Shown: positions 26,077-34,223 of the stretch, piece by piece
How the letters are laid out: each line of letters begins with the position of its first letter
Numbering within the stretch: the first letter of the stretch is position 1
Assembly: GCF_000826145.2 (NCBI RefSeq)
Contig: NZ_LN651337.1
Span: forward strand, 3,774 to 67,773
Reading direction: 5' to 3'
DNA from: Sporosarcina koreensis
GTDB taxonomy: Bacteria > Bacillota > Bacilli > Bacillales_A > Planococcaceae
Length of the DNA: 64,000 nt
Program-made: the position numbers and the translations under genes
The notes under the pieces: generated by a model
Seen by the model: only the letters and a program-made list of their open reading frames with translations
Told to the model about the DNA's origin: nothing
Database searches by the model: none

Positions 26077-27465
26077 ATGGACCACATCCAGCCAGTTATC
26101 AAACCATCATTCACAGCATCTCTATCACTCGCCGTCCTGATCATCCTGACAATCAGTGTCAGCATCATCGGGTTCGGCGCCGTGCCGCACCTCCCTATAC
26201 TGGCCGCCATCCTTCTGCTCATCGGATACGGCCTGTTCAGGAAAGTCCCGTACCGCACGCTGCAGGAAGGGATGACCGAAGGTGCCGGTGCCGGTATGGG
26301 CGCAGTGTTCCTGTTCTTTTTCATCGGCATGCTGATCAGCAGCTGGATGATGAGCGGGACGATCCCGAGTCTCATCAATGCGGGGTTCCAGCTCATTACA
26401 CCTACGTACTTCTATGCGATCGCCTTCACGGTCACAGCGGTCATCGGTATCTCCATCGGCAGCTCGCTGACAACCGTGGCGACCGTCGGCGTTGCACTGC
26501 TCAGTATGGCTGGTGTGCTCGGTCTGTCGCCTGCGATCGCAGCTGGAGCCATCGTTTCCGGAGCGTTCTTCGGGGACAAAATGTCGCCGCTTTCGGATAC
26601 GACCAATCTGGCGTCTTCGCTCGTCGGAGTCGACCTGTTCGCCCATATCCGCAATATGATGTGGACGACCGTGCCGGCATTCGTGCTGTCGTTCATCATC
26701 TTCGCCATCCTGTCGCCCGCTGCTGACGGAGCGAAGATGGATACGATCCACTCGTTCCGGGAGGCGCTGATCGAGACAGGACTCGTCCATTGGGTCTCGT
26801 TCGTGCCGCTCGTACTTCTGATCGCCCTGACACTGATGAAAGTCCCTGCACTGATGACGCTTGCTGGCAGCACAGCTTCGGCAGTCGCGGTCGGCTGCGG
26901 GCTGCATCCGTACAGCGCATCCGAGGTGTTCGGCATCCTGTTCGGCGGGTTCGTCTCGGAAACGGGCGTGGAGGCGGTGGACAGCCTGCTGACCCGGGGA
27001 GGGATCAGCAGCATGTTCTTCACGATCACTCTGGTGGTACTGGCTCTTACGATGGGCGGCTTGCTGTTCAAGCTCGGGATCGTCCAGACGCTGCTTGCAC
27101 GAGTGGAGCAGTCGCTCCGGACAGCGGGCTCCGTCATCGGGGCATCCGCCGCCACCGCTGTCAGCATCAACGTCCTGATCGGTGAACAGTACTTATCCAT
27201 CCTGCTGACCGGCCAGGCGTTCCAGGGGCAGTTCAAAAAGCTCGGACTCGCCAGCAAAAATCTGAGCCGCGTCATGGAGGATGCCGGGACGGTCGTCAAT
27301 CCGCTGGTCCCATGGAGTGTCTGCGGGATCTTCATCGCCGATGTACTCGGCGTCCCGGTCGCAGACTATTTCGGTTTCGCGCTGTTCTGCCTGTTCTCTC
27401 CCGTACTGACGATCCTGTTCAGCCTGACAGGCAAGACTCTCACATATGATAGAGAATCCGCATGA
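26077..27465 (+). CDS. NhaC-family transporter under Tyr T-box control (probable tyrosine transporter)
   Basis: 462-aa polytopic membrane protein of the NhaC Na+/H+ antiporter family, about 11-12 hydrophobic segments. It carries the motifs SIGSSLTTVATVG and GAFFGDKMSPLSDTTNLAS. GAGGAGGG precedes the ATG. The upstream T-box links expression to uncharged tRNA-Tyr, so its likely cargo is tyrosine with a cation, as proposed for T-box-controlled YheL-type proteins of other Firmicutes. A second, more distant NhaC paralogue lies at 53827. Family certain, substrate inferred. Confidence 0.88.
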   Translation: MDHIQPVIKPSFTASLSLAVLIILTISVSIIGFGAVPHLPILAAILLLIGYGLFRKVPYRTLQEGMTEGAGAGMGAVFLFFFIGMLISSWMMSGTIPSLINAGFQLITPTYFYAIAFTVTAVIGISIGSSLTTVATVGVALLSMAGVLGLSPAIAAGAIVSGAFFGDKMSPLSDTTNLASSLVGVDLFAHIRNMMWTTVPAFVLSFIIFAILSPAADGAKMDTIHSFREALIETGLVHWVSFVPLVLLIALTLMKVPALMTLAGSTASAVAVGCGLHPYSASEVFGILFGGFVSETGVEAVDSLLTRGGISSMFFTITLVVLALTMGGLLFKLGIVQTLLARVEQSLRTAGSVIGASAATAVSINVLIGEQYLSILLTGQAFQGQFKKLGLASKNLSRVMEDAGTVVNPLVPWSVCGIFIADVLGVPVADYFGFALFCLFSPVLTILFSLTGKTLTYDRESA

Positions 27466-27505
27466 AAAAACAGCGGTCCGTCTCGATGACGGACCGCTGT
27501 TTTCA
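27465..27505. terminator. Bidirectional terminator
   Basis: Stem AACAGCGGTCCGTC / GACGGACCGCTGTT with A- and T-runs between convergent genes. Confidence 0.88.
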
Positions 27506-28036
27506 ATTATCCAATGAGAACTTCTCTTTGTAATTGGTGGCTTCCTTCAGCGCACGCTCTTCTTCCGGAATCCGGACGGACATCATCCAGATGTTCAGCA
27601 GTGTGAAGAGGATGGCCGTGATCCAGGCACCGAATATCAGCGGCAGAACCAAGATCTCCGTTGCGACGATAACATAATTCGGATGGCGGATGAAGCGGTA
27701 AGGGCCTCTCATCACAACATCCGCACCGGGAAGTATGATGATCTTCGTATTCCAATACTTGCCGAGGGATGCCAGGCACCAGATCCTCAGCACTTGCGTA
27801 AGCAGGAAGACGGCGAGCAGCAGCCCCCAGACCGGCGAGAGCGGCGGCTTCCGGATGAGCACTTCAAGCAGCAGGGAGACGAAGAACGCTGTGTGCAGCA
27901 GGACGATCGCCGGATAATGACGTGCACCAACTTCATACGCCCCCTGCGCTTTCATCCTCTTTTCGTTGCTCTTGGCAACAGCCAGTTCAGCGAGACGCTG
28001 ACAGACGACGATCAAAAACAGGATCCAGAACAGCAA
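27503..28036 (-). CDS. bpsB: Isoprenylcysteine methyltransferase-family protein (BpsB-like)
   Basis: 177-aa membrane methyltransferase of the ICMT family, about five hydrophobic segments. The SAM/substrate motif is in GPYRFIRHPNYVIV, with a C-terminal RIPEEERALKE. In Bacillus subtilis the homologue YpbQ (BpsB) O-methylates alkylpyrones made by the adjacent type III polyketide synthase. The same order occurs here, 10 nt downstream of bpsA. The start is TTG at 28036, 5 nt after GAGGTGG. Confidence 0.85.
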   Translation of the reverse strand: MLFWILFLIVVCQRLAELAVAKSNEKRMKAQGAYEVGARHYPAIVLLHTAFFVSLLLEVLIRKPPLSPVWGLLLAVFLLTQVLRIWCLASLGKYWNTKIIILPGADVVMRGPYRFIRHPNYVIVATEILVLPLIFGAWITAILFTLLNIWMMSVRIPEEERALKEATNYKEKFSLDN

Positions 28037-28046
28037 TCAGTCCACC

Positions 28047-29123
28047 TCATTCCCATTTCAGCAGCTGGAGTTCCCCGGAAAACCCGGGACCGAGCGCTGC
28101 CAGCACACCGTATTCGCCGGCCGCAGGTCCGGTTTCCATGAACCGCTTCAAGACATACAGCACAGTAGGGGAGGACATGTTGCCGTTCATGCGCAGGACA
28201 TCCCTCGAAATGGCCGTCATGGAACTGTCGAAATGCAGGGCATCTTCATACGCCTTCAGCACCTTCTTGCCGCCTGGATGGGCGACGAAATGTGAGATGT
28301 CCTGATCATTCAGCCCATGACCTGCCAAAAACTGATGGACGAACGGCCCGAGCCATTCAGTGATGATTGTTGGAATGCTTTTCGAAAAAACGACATACAG
28401 GCCGTTGTTCTTCACATCCCAGCCCATGACCTCCTCGGAATCCGGCATCAGCTTGGACGTTGTCCCGATGATGGAAGGGCGAACCCGGTCCGTTGACAAG
28501 GCCGAATCATCACCCGCAATAAGTGCACAGGCGACGCCGTCCGAGAACAAGGAGACGCCGACCAGGTTGCTCTTCGAATAGTCGTCTTTCTGGAACGTCA
28601 GACTGCACAGTTCGATCGCCAGGACGAGCACGTTCGCCTTCGGATAGGCACGGCAGTACTCGTGGGCGCGGCTGAGCCCCGCTGCACCCCCGGCACAACC
28701 GAGCCCCCACAGCGGAATCCGCTTGACGTCATCGCGGAAAGGCAGCTTGTTCATGATGCGTGCTTCGATGCTCGGTGTCGCGATACCCGTACTGGAAACG
28801 AAGATGATGGCATCGATATCTTCGTAGGAGACGGGGTGATCCAGAAAACTTGAATGCAGGCAGTCCGTAACTGCCAATGTGCCGTATTCTACAGCTTTCG
28901 ATATGTACAGATCGTTGCGCTCTTCAAAGTCATGCGGTCTTCCATACCAATCGAGCGGCATGCAGACATTCCGCTGTTCGATATCACCGTTCTGGAACAC
29001 ATTCAAAAGCCGTTCGATATCCTTGAAACGGCCGCTGAATACGGACCGTGACAGCTCGACGGCTTCTTCCTGCTTCACCAGATTCGGCGGAAGGTGAGTG
29101 CTTACCGATAAAATCTGTGGCAT
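28047..29123 (-). CDS. bpsA: Type III polyketide synthase (BpsA/BcsA)
   Basis: 358-aa chalcone-synthase-fold enzyme that condenses malonyl-CoA onto fatty acyl-CoA to give alkylpyrones. The Cys-His-Asn triad is visible: WGLGCAGGAAG (Cys), SHFVAHPGGKKV (His), RMNGNMSSPTV (Asn). AGGAGG lies 7 nt before the ATG. With bpsB it forms a two-gene lipid-pyrone operon ending in the shared terminator. Confidence 0.92.
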   Translation of the reverse strand: MPQILSVSTHLPPNLVKQEEAVELSRSVFSGRFKDIERLLNVFQNGDIEQRNVCMPLDWYGRPHDFEERNDLYISKAVEYGTLAVTDCLHSSFLDHPVSYEDIDAIIFVSSTGIATPSIEARIMNKLPFRDDVKRIPLWGLGCAGGAAGLSRAHEYCRAYPKANVLVLAIELCSLTFQKDDYSKSNLVGVSLFSDGVACALIAGDDSALSTDRVRPSIIGTTSKLMPDSEEVMGWDVKNNGLYVVFSKSIPTIITEWLGPFVHQFLAGHGLNDQDISHFVAHPGGKKVLKAYEDALHFDSSMTAISRDVLRMNGNMSSPTVLYVLKRFMETGPAAGEYGVLAALGPGFSGELQLLKWE

Positions 29124-29293
29124 TTAAAATCCTCCTAACGTCTTTAAGTTACTTATTTCCTATTTAGCATCTTTGCAAACGCGGTTAGACAAGATATGTG
29201 ATAGCCGGGACGGAAATCTGTACAATGAAGACAGACTGCAGCAGTGCTGCCGGATATGCGGCGCGCACTTGGCTGAACGAGGAGGAATTCAGG

Positions 29294-29593
29294 ATGAAAC
29301 TGATCGAAACGAACAATCAGCTTGTACAGCAGGCGAAATCCGTGAAGCCGGTATGGTCGGGAACCAACGGCAAGATATTGAATATCCAGCTGCGCAAAGG
29401 TGAGGAGGTCGCCGAGCATGATGCGGATATGGAAGTGCTAATCATCGTCAGGAAAGGGACCGTCCGCTTCACAGTGGAAGGCGAACCGGTCTCCGTCACT
29501 GCCGAAACCGTTCTGCACATGGCGCCGTTTGAGAAACACAGCCTGTATGCCGAGACGGACGCGGATGTATGTGTTGTCCAGCTTGCACCGTAA
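29294..29593 (+). CDS. Cupin-domain protein
   Basis: 99-aa single-domain cupin with the pattern EVAEHDADMEVLIIV...GEPVSV...PFEKHSLYA, giving His/Glu positions of the metal-binding barrel. Function unknown. The ATG at 29294 follows GAGGAGG at good spacing; the frame extends upstream to 29198 without a ribosome-binding site. It stands alone between bpsA (divergent) and yqxD (convergent). Confidence 0.82.
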   Translation: MKLIETNNQLVQQAKSVKPVWSGTNGKILNIQLRKGEEVAEHDADMEVLIIVRKGTVRFTVEGEPVSVTAETVLHMAPFEKHSLYAETDADVCVVQLAP

Positions 29594-29643
29594 CGCGTTA
29601 ACTATATGCAGGCAGGCGGGTCGCTATGTCTATCAGGAATCAA

Positions 29644-30084
29644 TCAGGTAGCCTGCTGGGCGATCAATCTTTCGAGACTGCTCAGGAATGCCTCATTCTG
29701 CTCGGCCGTTCTCTTTTTCGGTCCTTTCAGCCGCCCACCGGCCTGTCTGACCTTTTGCGCGGTGTGCCGGGCGAACAGCAGCTGGTCGATGTTGTCATCC
29801 GTATACCATCTGCCGTTCTGATCGATCGGCCTGCCGCGTTTTGCAAGTGCCATGGCGGCAAGACCATAATCCTGGGTGACGATGATATCACCCGGCTGGA
29901 TCCGGTTGACAAGGACGAAATCCACAGCATCTGCACCCTTGGAGACGACAAGTGTATCCGCGCCTTCACGTTCCATCTGATGGGCGGTATCGCAAATGAG
30001 CAGGCAGGGGATCCCGTGCTGCCTGGCAGTTTGTACAGTTAGATCGACGACGGGACAGCCGTCGGCATCGACTAATATGTTCAT
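29644..30084 (-). CDS. yqxD: YaiI/YqxD-family (DUF188) protein
   Basis: 146-aa PIN-like DUF188 protein. It opens MNILVDADGCPV and has GADAVDFVLV and VTQDYGLAAMAL, the acidic positions expected of a PIN-type nuclease fold. AGGTGATC, nearly the full anti-SD complement, precedes the ATG. Biological role not known. Confidence 0.9.
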   Translation of the reverse strand: MNILVDADGCPVVDLTVQTARQHGIPCLLICDTAHQMEREGADTLVVSKGADAVDFVLVNRIQPGDIIVTQDYGLAAMALAKRGRPIDQNGRWYTDDNIDQLLFARHTAQKVRQAGGRLKGPKKRTAEQNEAFLSSLERLIAQQAT

Positions 30085-30149
30085 CTGATCACCTCTTCTG
30101 ATATTCAGCGTACCACAATCCTCTCAGCGAATTCATCCGCCTGCAAAAT

Positions 30150-30175
30150 GTTTTGAATATACCTGGCGGGGGAAT
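30150..30175 (+). promoter_or_regulatory. Candidate SigB promoter
   Basis: GTTTTG (30150-30155), 14-nt spacer, GGGAAT (30170-30175), 45 nt before the 80-aa gene. The -10 half is good, the -35 half partial. Confidence 0.5.
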
Positions 30176-30219
30176 ACTGAGTTACCGAAGTGTTTCAGAT
30201 GGAAGGGAGATGAATTGCA

Positions 30220-30462
30220 GTGGATGTACCAGAGAACGCACCGGAAAACAGCCAGATGACCGTTGACGAGGCTGAGCGTTACGGGCGTGACGTGGACGCG
30301 CGTAACCGCAAGCTCGAGAATACGCAGTACTTGGAAGAGACCCCGGTCGAAGAAAGCAAGATCACTCCGCCGCTGTCCGAAGAGGAAATCAAGAAACGGA
30401 CAGGCGCTGCGAATTATGAAAATGTCCAAAAAGGTGATACGATGAATTCCGTCAACAGCTGA
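30220..30462 (+). CDS. Small acidic hydrophilic protein
   Basis: 80-aa charged protein without hydrophobic segments (PPLSEEEIKKRTGAANY in the C-terminal half). The start is GTG, 10 nt after GGAAGGGAG. Family not recognised. The SigB-like promoter and composition suggest a stress-induced protein. Confidence 0.7.
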   Translation: MDVPENAPENSQMTVDEAERYGRDVDARNRKLENTQYLEETPVEESKITPPLSEEEIKKRTGAANYENVQKGDTMNSVNS

Positions 30463-30491
30463 GCCATTCCTGCAGAGGGGTGGCTTTTTTG
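30462..30491 (+). terminator. Terminator
   Basis: Stem AGCCATTCC / GGGGTGGCT with T-run directly after the 80-aa gene. Confidence 0.8.
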
Positions 30492-30508
30492 TTTGCCGGC
30501 ACTGGGGG

Positions 30509-30660
30509 CGCTCAAGTTTGTGGAGAAACGCTCAAGCTGGATGCCGGGGCGCTCAAAGAGTCAGTGGGCCGCTCAAGCAAGTCCCGAAGCGCTCAAGCAC
30601 CTGGAAGAAGCGCTCAAGCAATAAGCCGGCGCGCTCAAGCAAGTGGGAGAAACGGTCAAG
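30509..30660. repeat. Array of eight CGCTCAAG repeats at 20-21 bp period
   Basis: CGCTCAAG begins at 30509, 30529, 30550 (last base changed), 30570, 30590, 30611, 30632 and 30653 (one change, CGGTCAAG). Intervals are 20, 21, 20, 20, 21, 21 and 21 bp. Most copies extend to GCGCTCAAGC. The 12-13 bp between copies are not conserved. It fills the gap between a terminator and the leucyl aminopeptidase gene; no coding meaning is evident because the period is not a multiple of three throughout. Confidence 0.9.
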
Positions 30661-30784
30661 CAGCAAAACGCATGAACTTGAAAAATGAATCTTCAATAAT
30701 TCGAATCATCTGTGTTCATATGGTACACTGGGAACGGAACAACAATCCTAATATAGCAATCCAGACAGAATGGGGAGAATGAGA

Positions 30785-32167
30785 ATGACACAAGTTAACG
30801 TGCTCTTTACGACAGACGAAACCATCCAGCAAAACGAGGAATTACGAACGTTTGCACAGCAGATCCCGGCTGGCTCCGGCAGCTCCGTGTTCGCGGACGG
30901 GCAGCAATGGTATGTCCTGAATGTTAAAGAAGGCAAGGAAGGGTGCCTGGAAACCGTCCGCTCCATTGCGGGGGAAGCAGCCAGGACACTGAGCCGTGCG
31001 AAGGTTGAAAGCGCCATAGTGTCCGCGACATCCATCAGCCGGCAATTTTCCGCCATCCCGGCAGAAGACGCTGCGGTTGCATTCACAGAAGGCTGGTACT
31101 TAGGGGCATATCAATTCCTCACATATAAGTCTGACGCTGAACCGTTCTGCACGAAACTGTCCATAGAAGGGGCAGCAGAGCAGCATGCGCACACGGGAGA
31201 GCTGCGCGCGGAGGCCATGTCCTTCTCCCGTGACCTCATGAACGAACTGTCGGATGTCCTGAATCCGGAAACGTACCCGGAGCGGTTGAAAGAAACATTC
31301 AGCGGCACCGACGTCGAAATCACCGTCCATGACAAGGCCAAACTGGAAGAGATGAAGATGAACGGCGTGCTGACAGTCGGCCGGGGAAGCCGCTATGCAC
31401 CATCGTTCGTCGAAATGACCTACCGCAGCAATCCTGACAAACCGCTCGTCGCGCTTGTCGGCAAGGGCGTCACATTCGATACAGGGGGCATCAGCCTGAA
31501 AAGCGGCAAGGACCTGAGCGACATGCGGATGGACATGGGCGGTTCGGCGGCAGTAGCAGGCGCGATGAAACTGCTCGCTGATTCCGGTGCAGACGTCAAC
31601 GTAGTCGCCCTCATTCCGATGGTAGAGAATACAATAGACAATACCGCTGTCCTGCCGGGTGAAGTGATCCGGTACAAAAATGGGCACACCGTGCAAGTCG
31701 GCAATACGGATGCAGAAGGACGCCTCATCCTCGCCGATGCCCTGATACGGGCGGGTGAATTGAACGCCAAGTACACCCTCGATATCGCGACGCTTACAGG
31801 ATCCATCGAAAATGCGCTCGGCTCGGATATCGCCGGTGTATTCGGGGATGAAGAACTCGCAGACAAATTAAAACAAATCGGGGCAATGAACGGCGATGCC
31901 GTCTGGCCGATGCCGCTCGTGGAAGCGTACGATACCACGCTCGCCAGCGATTACGCGGACTTCAACAATATCAGTTCCCTGAGCTTTGCGGGTTCGATCA
32001 CGGCCGCACTCTTCTTGCGCCGATTCGTCGCCAAGGACACGCGGTGGCTGCACGTCGACATGGCTGGGGCCATGCAGAAAACATCTGATTCCGGCTATTA
32101 TCCAAAAACAGCAACCGGATACGGAGCTCGGCTGCTGGCGGATTATGCTGTGGAGATTTCAAAATAA
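30785..32167 (+). CDS. pepA: Leucyl aminopeptidase (M17)
   Basis: 460-aa zinc aminopeptidase. The M17 active-site elements are in order: VGKGVTFDTGGISLKS (metal Lys/Asp), MRMDMGGSA, and the signature NTDAEGRL, with HVDMAGA near the end. It removes N-terminal residues from peptides in the cytoplasm. GGGGAG lies 7 nt before the ATG at 30785; in-frame ATG 30779 is too close. The region upstream is the repeat array. Confidence 0.94.
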   Translation: MTQVNVLFTTDETIQQNEELRTFAQQIPAGSGSSVFADGQQWYVLNVKEGKEGCLETVRSIAGEAARTLSRAKVESAIVSATSISRQFSAIPAEDAAVAFTEGWYLGAYQFLTYKSDAEPFCTKLSIEGAAEQHAHTGELRAEAMSFSRDLMNELSDVLNPETYPERLKETFSGTDVEITVHDKAKLEEMKMNGVLTVGRGSRYAPSFVEMTYRSNPDKPLVALVGKGVTFDTGGISLKSGKDLSDMRMDMGGSAAVAGAMKLLADSGADVNVVALIPMVENTIDNTAVLPGEVIRYKNGHTVQVGNTDAEGRLILADALIRAGELNAKYTLDIATLTGSIENALGSDIAGVFGDEELADKLKQIGAMNGDAVWPMPLVEAYDTTLASDYADFNNISSLSFAGSITAALFLRRFVAKDTRWLHVDMAGAMQKTSDSGYYPKTATGYGARLLADYAVEISK

Positions 32168-32311
32168 GACCAATTAGGATATTCGAATGAGGACTCTCAG
32201 CTGCGACAGGGTATTGGATTGCTTCCATCTGCTGTAAAGGCAGATGGAAAGCAGCTGAGGATTGTAACGTGTATTGTTCCACAAACGGGCCATTTATCGG
32301 AAGAAAGTTTT

Positions 32312-32360
32312 AAACGCTAAAAAGTATGGAATTTATTCTTTACTTTTTAGCGTTTTTTTA
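32312..32360 (+). terminator. Terminator
   Basis: Stem AAACGCTAAAAAGTA / TACTTTTTAGCGTTT with T-run. It may end the aminopeptidase transcript. The 140 nt before it hold a hairpin around CTTCCATCTGC / GCAGATGGAAAG but no gene. Confidence 0.75.
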
Positions 32361-32394
32361 ATTGACTTTAAGAAAATGTAATGTAAAGTATAAG

Positions 32395-32402
32395 TTACGT
32401 AA
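32395..32402. promoter_or_regulatory. Possible operator palindrome before the HTH gene
   Basis: TTACGTAA lies in the AT-rich gap before the small regulator. TTGACT about 30 nt earlier, with TAAAGT after a 16-nt spacer, could be its promoter. The assignment is weak. Confidence 0.3.
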
Positions 32403-32436
32403 GTAATATATATATTGCAAGAAAGTAGAGGTATCT

Positions 32437-32631
32437 ATGAAAAATAACGTGAAGATAGCTCGGATAAAAGTTTCTATGAAACAGGATGAATTAGCCACAG
32501 TAACTGGAGTAACCCGACAGACGATTGGTTTAATTGAAAAGGGAGACTATAATCCAAGTCTGAATCTTTGTATTGCAATTGCAAAAGCATTGGATAAAAC
32601 ACTTGATGAATTATTTTGGGAGGTAGATTGA
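32437..32631 (+). CDS. Small XRE-family HTH regulator
   Basis: 64-aa helix-turn-helix protein nearly all made of the DNA-binding domain (MKQDELATVTGVTRQTIGLIEKG). It resembles the short Cro/XRE regulators that pair with a membrane protein. The DNA is AT-rich with A/T-ending codons, unlike its neighbours. Its stop lies 1 nt before the next start, so the two form an operon. Confidence 0.88.
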   Translation: MKNNVKIARIKVSMKQDELATVTGVTRQTIGLIEKGDYNPSLNLCIAIAKALDKTLDELFWEVD

Positions 32632-32632
32632 A

Positions 32633-33106
32633 ATGGAAAAAACGTGGATTGCTAACTTATTATCAAAAGATGAATATAGGGAAAAACGATTTCTGTATTT
32701 TGTAGCTGAATCAGTATTAATTTTAAGTATATTGCTCTTTCTATATTTAATTGTTGATTCTTTTTTAATAGATTTAAATGTTCCTGGAGATGTGATGGCA
32801 CTTATTTCTTTAGGGTTTTTGAGTATTTATATACTTTTGAGATCGACCTTGACGGGTATTGAATATCCTGAAATTGCAACAAAAGCAAGATACAAAAAGG
32901 AAAAACGTTCTAAAGTTTATGGATCGATTCGTTTCGGAATCCTGTTTATAATCGTTTATGGTGTATTTAAAGGAATTCCAGCTAACTTACAAGAAGTAGT
33001 AAATGTTATTGGACCAGCTACATTAGCAACAATATTTTTCTTTCTTTTAAATTATATTTCTTTGAGAAAGTCATATAGTAAAAACCGAAAATTGCTAGAT
33101 GACTAA
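32633..33106 (+). CDS. Multi-pass membrane protein paired with XRE regulator
   Basis: 157-aa protein with about four hydrophobic segments (near 23-45, 53-72, 98-115 and 125-145) separated by a basic loop (KARYKKEKRSK). GGGAGG is about 8 nt before the ATG. The HTH plus small membrane protein pair is common in Firmicutes, usually of unknown function. AT-rich composition suggests recent acquisition. No firm family name can be given. Confidence 0.75.
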   Translation: MEKTWIANLLSKDEYREKRFLYFVAESVLILSILLFLYLIVDSFLIDLNVPGDVMALISLGFLSIYILLRSTLTGIEYPEIATKARYKKEKRSKVYGSIRFGILFIIVYGVFKGIPANLQEVVNVIGPATLATIFFFLLNYISLRKSYSKNRKLLDD

Positions 33107-33236
33107 CATAATATCGATTGTGACTTTTTAAGGGTTTATTCTAGAATAGGGCGCGATTGTAGAAGAGTAATATGCATGCTTTAATAATAAGCGGCTGGGA
33201 GACTTGATTACACAATACCAGCCTGGTGATTCATAC

Positions 33237-33276
33237 AAACAAACAAGCCGCCCAAATTGGACGGCTTGTTTCTTTT
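33237..33276. terminator. Bidirectional terminator
   Basis: Stem AACAAGCCG / CGGCTTGTT. It ends the methyltransferase gene on the minus strand. The 130 nt between it and the membrane-protein gene hold no gene. Confidence 0.8.
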
Positions 33277-34223
33277 CATTCACAAACCACAACTTCCCGT
33301 TCGAAATGGGCTTTCCTCGCGATGCACCGGTCGGTGATCGTAAAACCGGCGTCGGCGAGCAGGTCGTCCATGTTTTCGATCGTCACGAGGACGAGCTTGT
33401 CGGTGAGCGGGCGGGCGGCCTTCAGGATGGAGGCCTGCTGCTCACGGGTCGCATGCGTGTAAAGGTTGTACGGCATATCGATGACCGCCGCGTCATAATA
33501 GCCGGCGGCTTCCTCGATCGGTCCGACATCCACAGTGCCCGTCAAACCGAAATGTTCGAGGTTCTTGCGCGACCCGAGCACAGCGAGCGGGTTGATGTCC
33601 CGGCCGGTCATGTCGATGTCCATCGAGCGGGCTTCGACGAGGACATTGCCGATGCCGCAGCACGGATCGATCGCCCGGACGCCTTCCGGATGGGGAACGG
33701 CGATATTGGCGACAGCACGGGCCACGTGCGTGCTGAGAGCTGTCGAATACATTTCAGGCTTCTTGATATGGTTGCGCCACCCGGCCGTATTTTCTGTCAG
33801 GCTGCCGAACAGGAAGGTGTCCCCGATACGGACGACACCGTATAGCAGGTCCGGGCTGAACAGGTCCGCCGCTGCAGCCATCTTCAGCCCGATGGATCGC
33901 TCGATCTTGCGGCGCTCGGGGTGCGGAATCTTTTCGGTTTCACCGAGAGCCATCGTATTCAGGCAGCGGATCTGGAAGGTTGTGCCGTCATCCGGCAGGG
34001 TTGCTGCGAACCGGATGATTTCTTCAATGGAATCGGCGGCTGCCAGCACGTCGAGCCGCTCTTTCATGAAAGGGCTCCTCTCGGGATCGATACAGCGGCC
34101 GCTGAACAGGTAGTTGGCTGTGGTGTCTTGTCCGAAGAGCGCGCGCATTTCGAGCCGGCAGAGGTCATGATCATCGGTCTGCCGGACATACGTATAGAGA
34201 AAACGGTCTGTCTGCATCGTCAC
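33276..34223 (-). CDS. TRM11-like RNA methyltransferase
   Basis: 315-aa SAM-dependent methyltransferase with an N-terminal RNA-binding-like half and a C-terminal Rossmann domain. Motif I DPCCGIGNVLVEA is around residue 190. The catalytic NPPY-type motif is present as DMPYNLY, so it probably makes an N2-methylguanosine-type base change; DMPY is a variant of D/N-P-P-Y. Start GTG at 34223 overlaps the stop of the upstream gene (GTGA) with GAGG before it, so both are coupled. Confidence 0.82.
   Translation of the reverse strand: MTMQTDRFLYTYVRQTDDHDLCRLEMRALFGQDTTANYLFSGRCIDPERSPFMKERLDVLAAADSIEEIIRFAATLPDDGTTFQIRCLNTMALGETEKIPHPERRKIERSIGLKMAAAADLFSPDLLYGVVRIGDTFLFGSLTENTAGWRNHIKKPEMYSTALSTHVARAVANIAVPHPEGVRAIDPCCGIGNVLVEARSMDIDMTGRDINPLAVLGSRKNLEHFGLTGTVDVGPIEEAAGYYDAAVIDMPYNLYTHATREQQASILKAARPLTDKLVLVTIENMDDLLADAGFTITDRCIARKAHFEREVVVCE

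Noticed and set aside
30509-30660. CRISPR array
   Set aside because: Repeats are only 8-10 nt, spacers 12-13 nt, and no cas genes are present.
30480-30782. A 100-codon frame through the CGCTCAAG repeats
   Set aside because: It begins in a terminator, has no ribosome-binding site, and the mixed 20/21-bp period gives no repeating peptide.
32361-33160. Prophage or integrative element
   Set aside because: No integrase, recombinase or structural gene, only two small genes.
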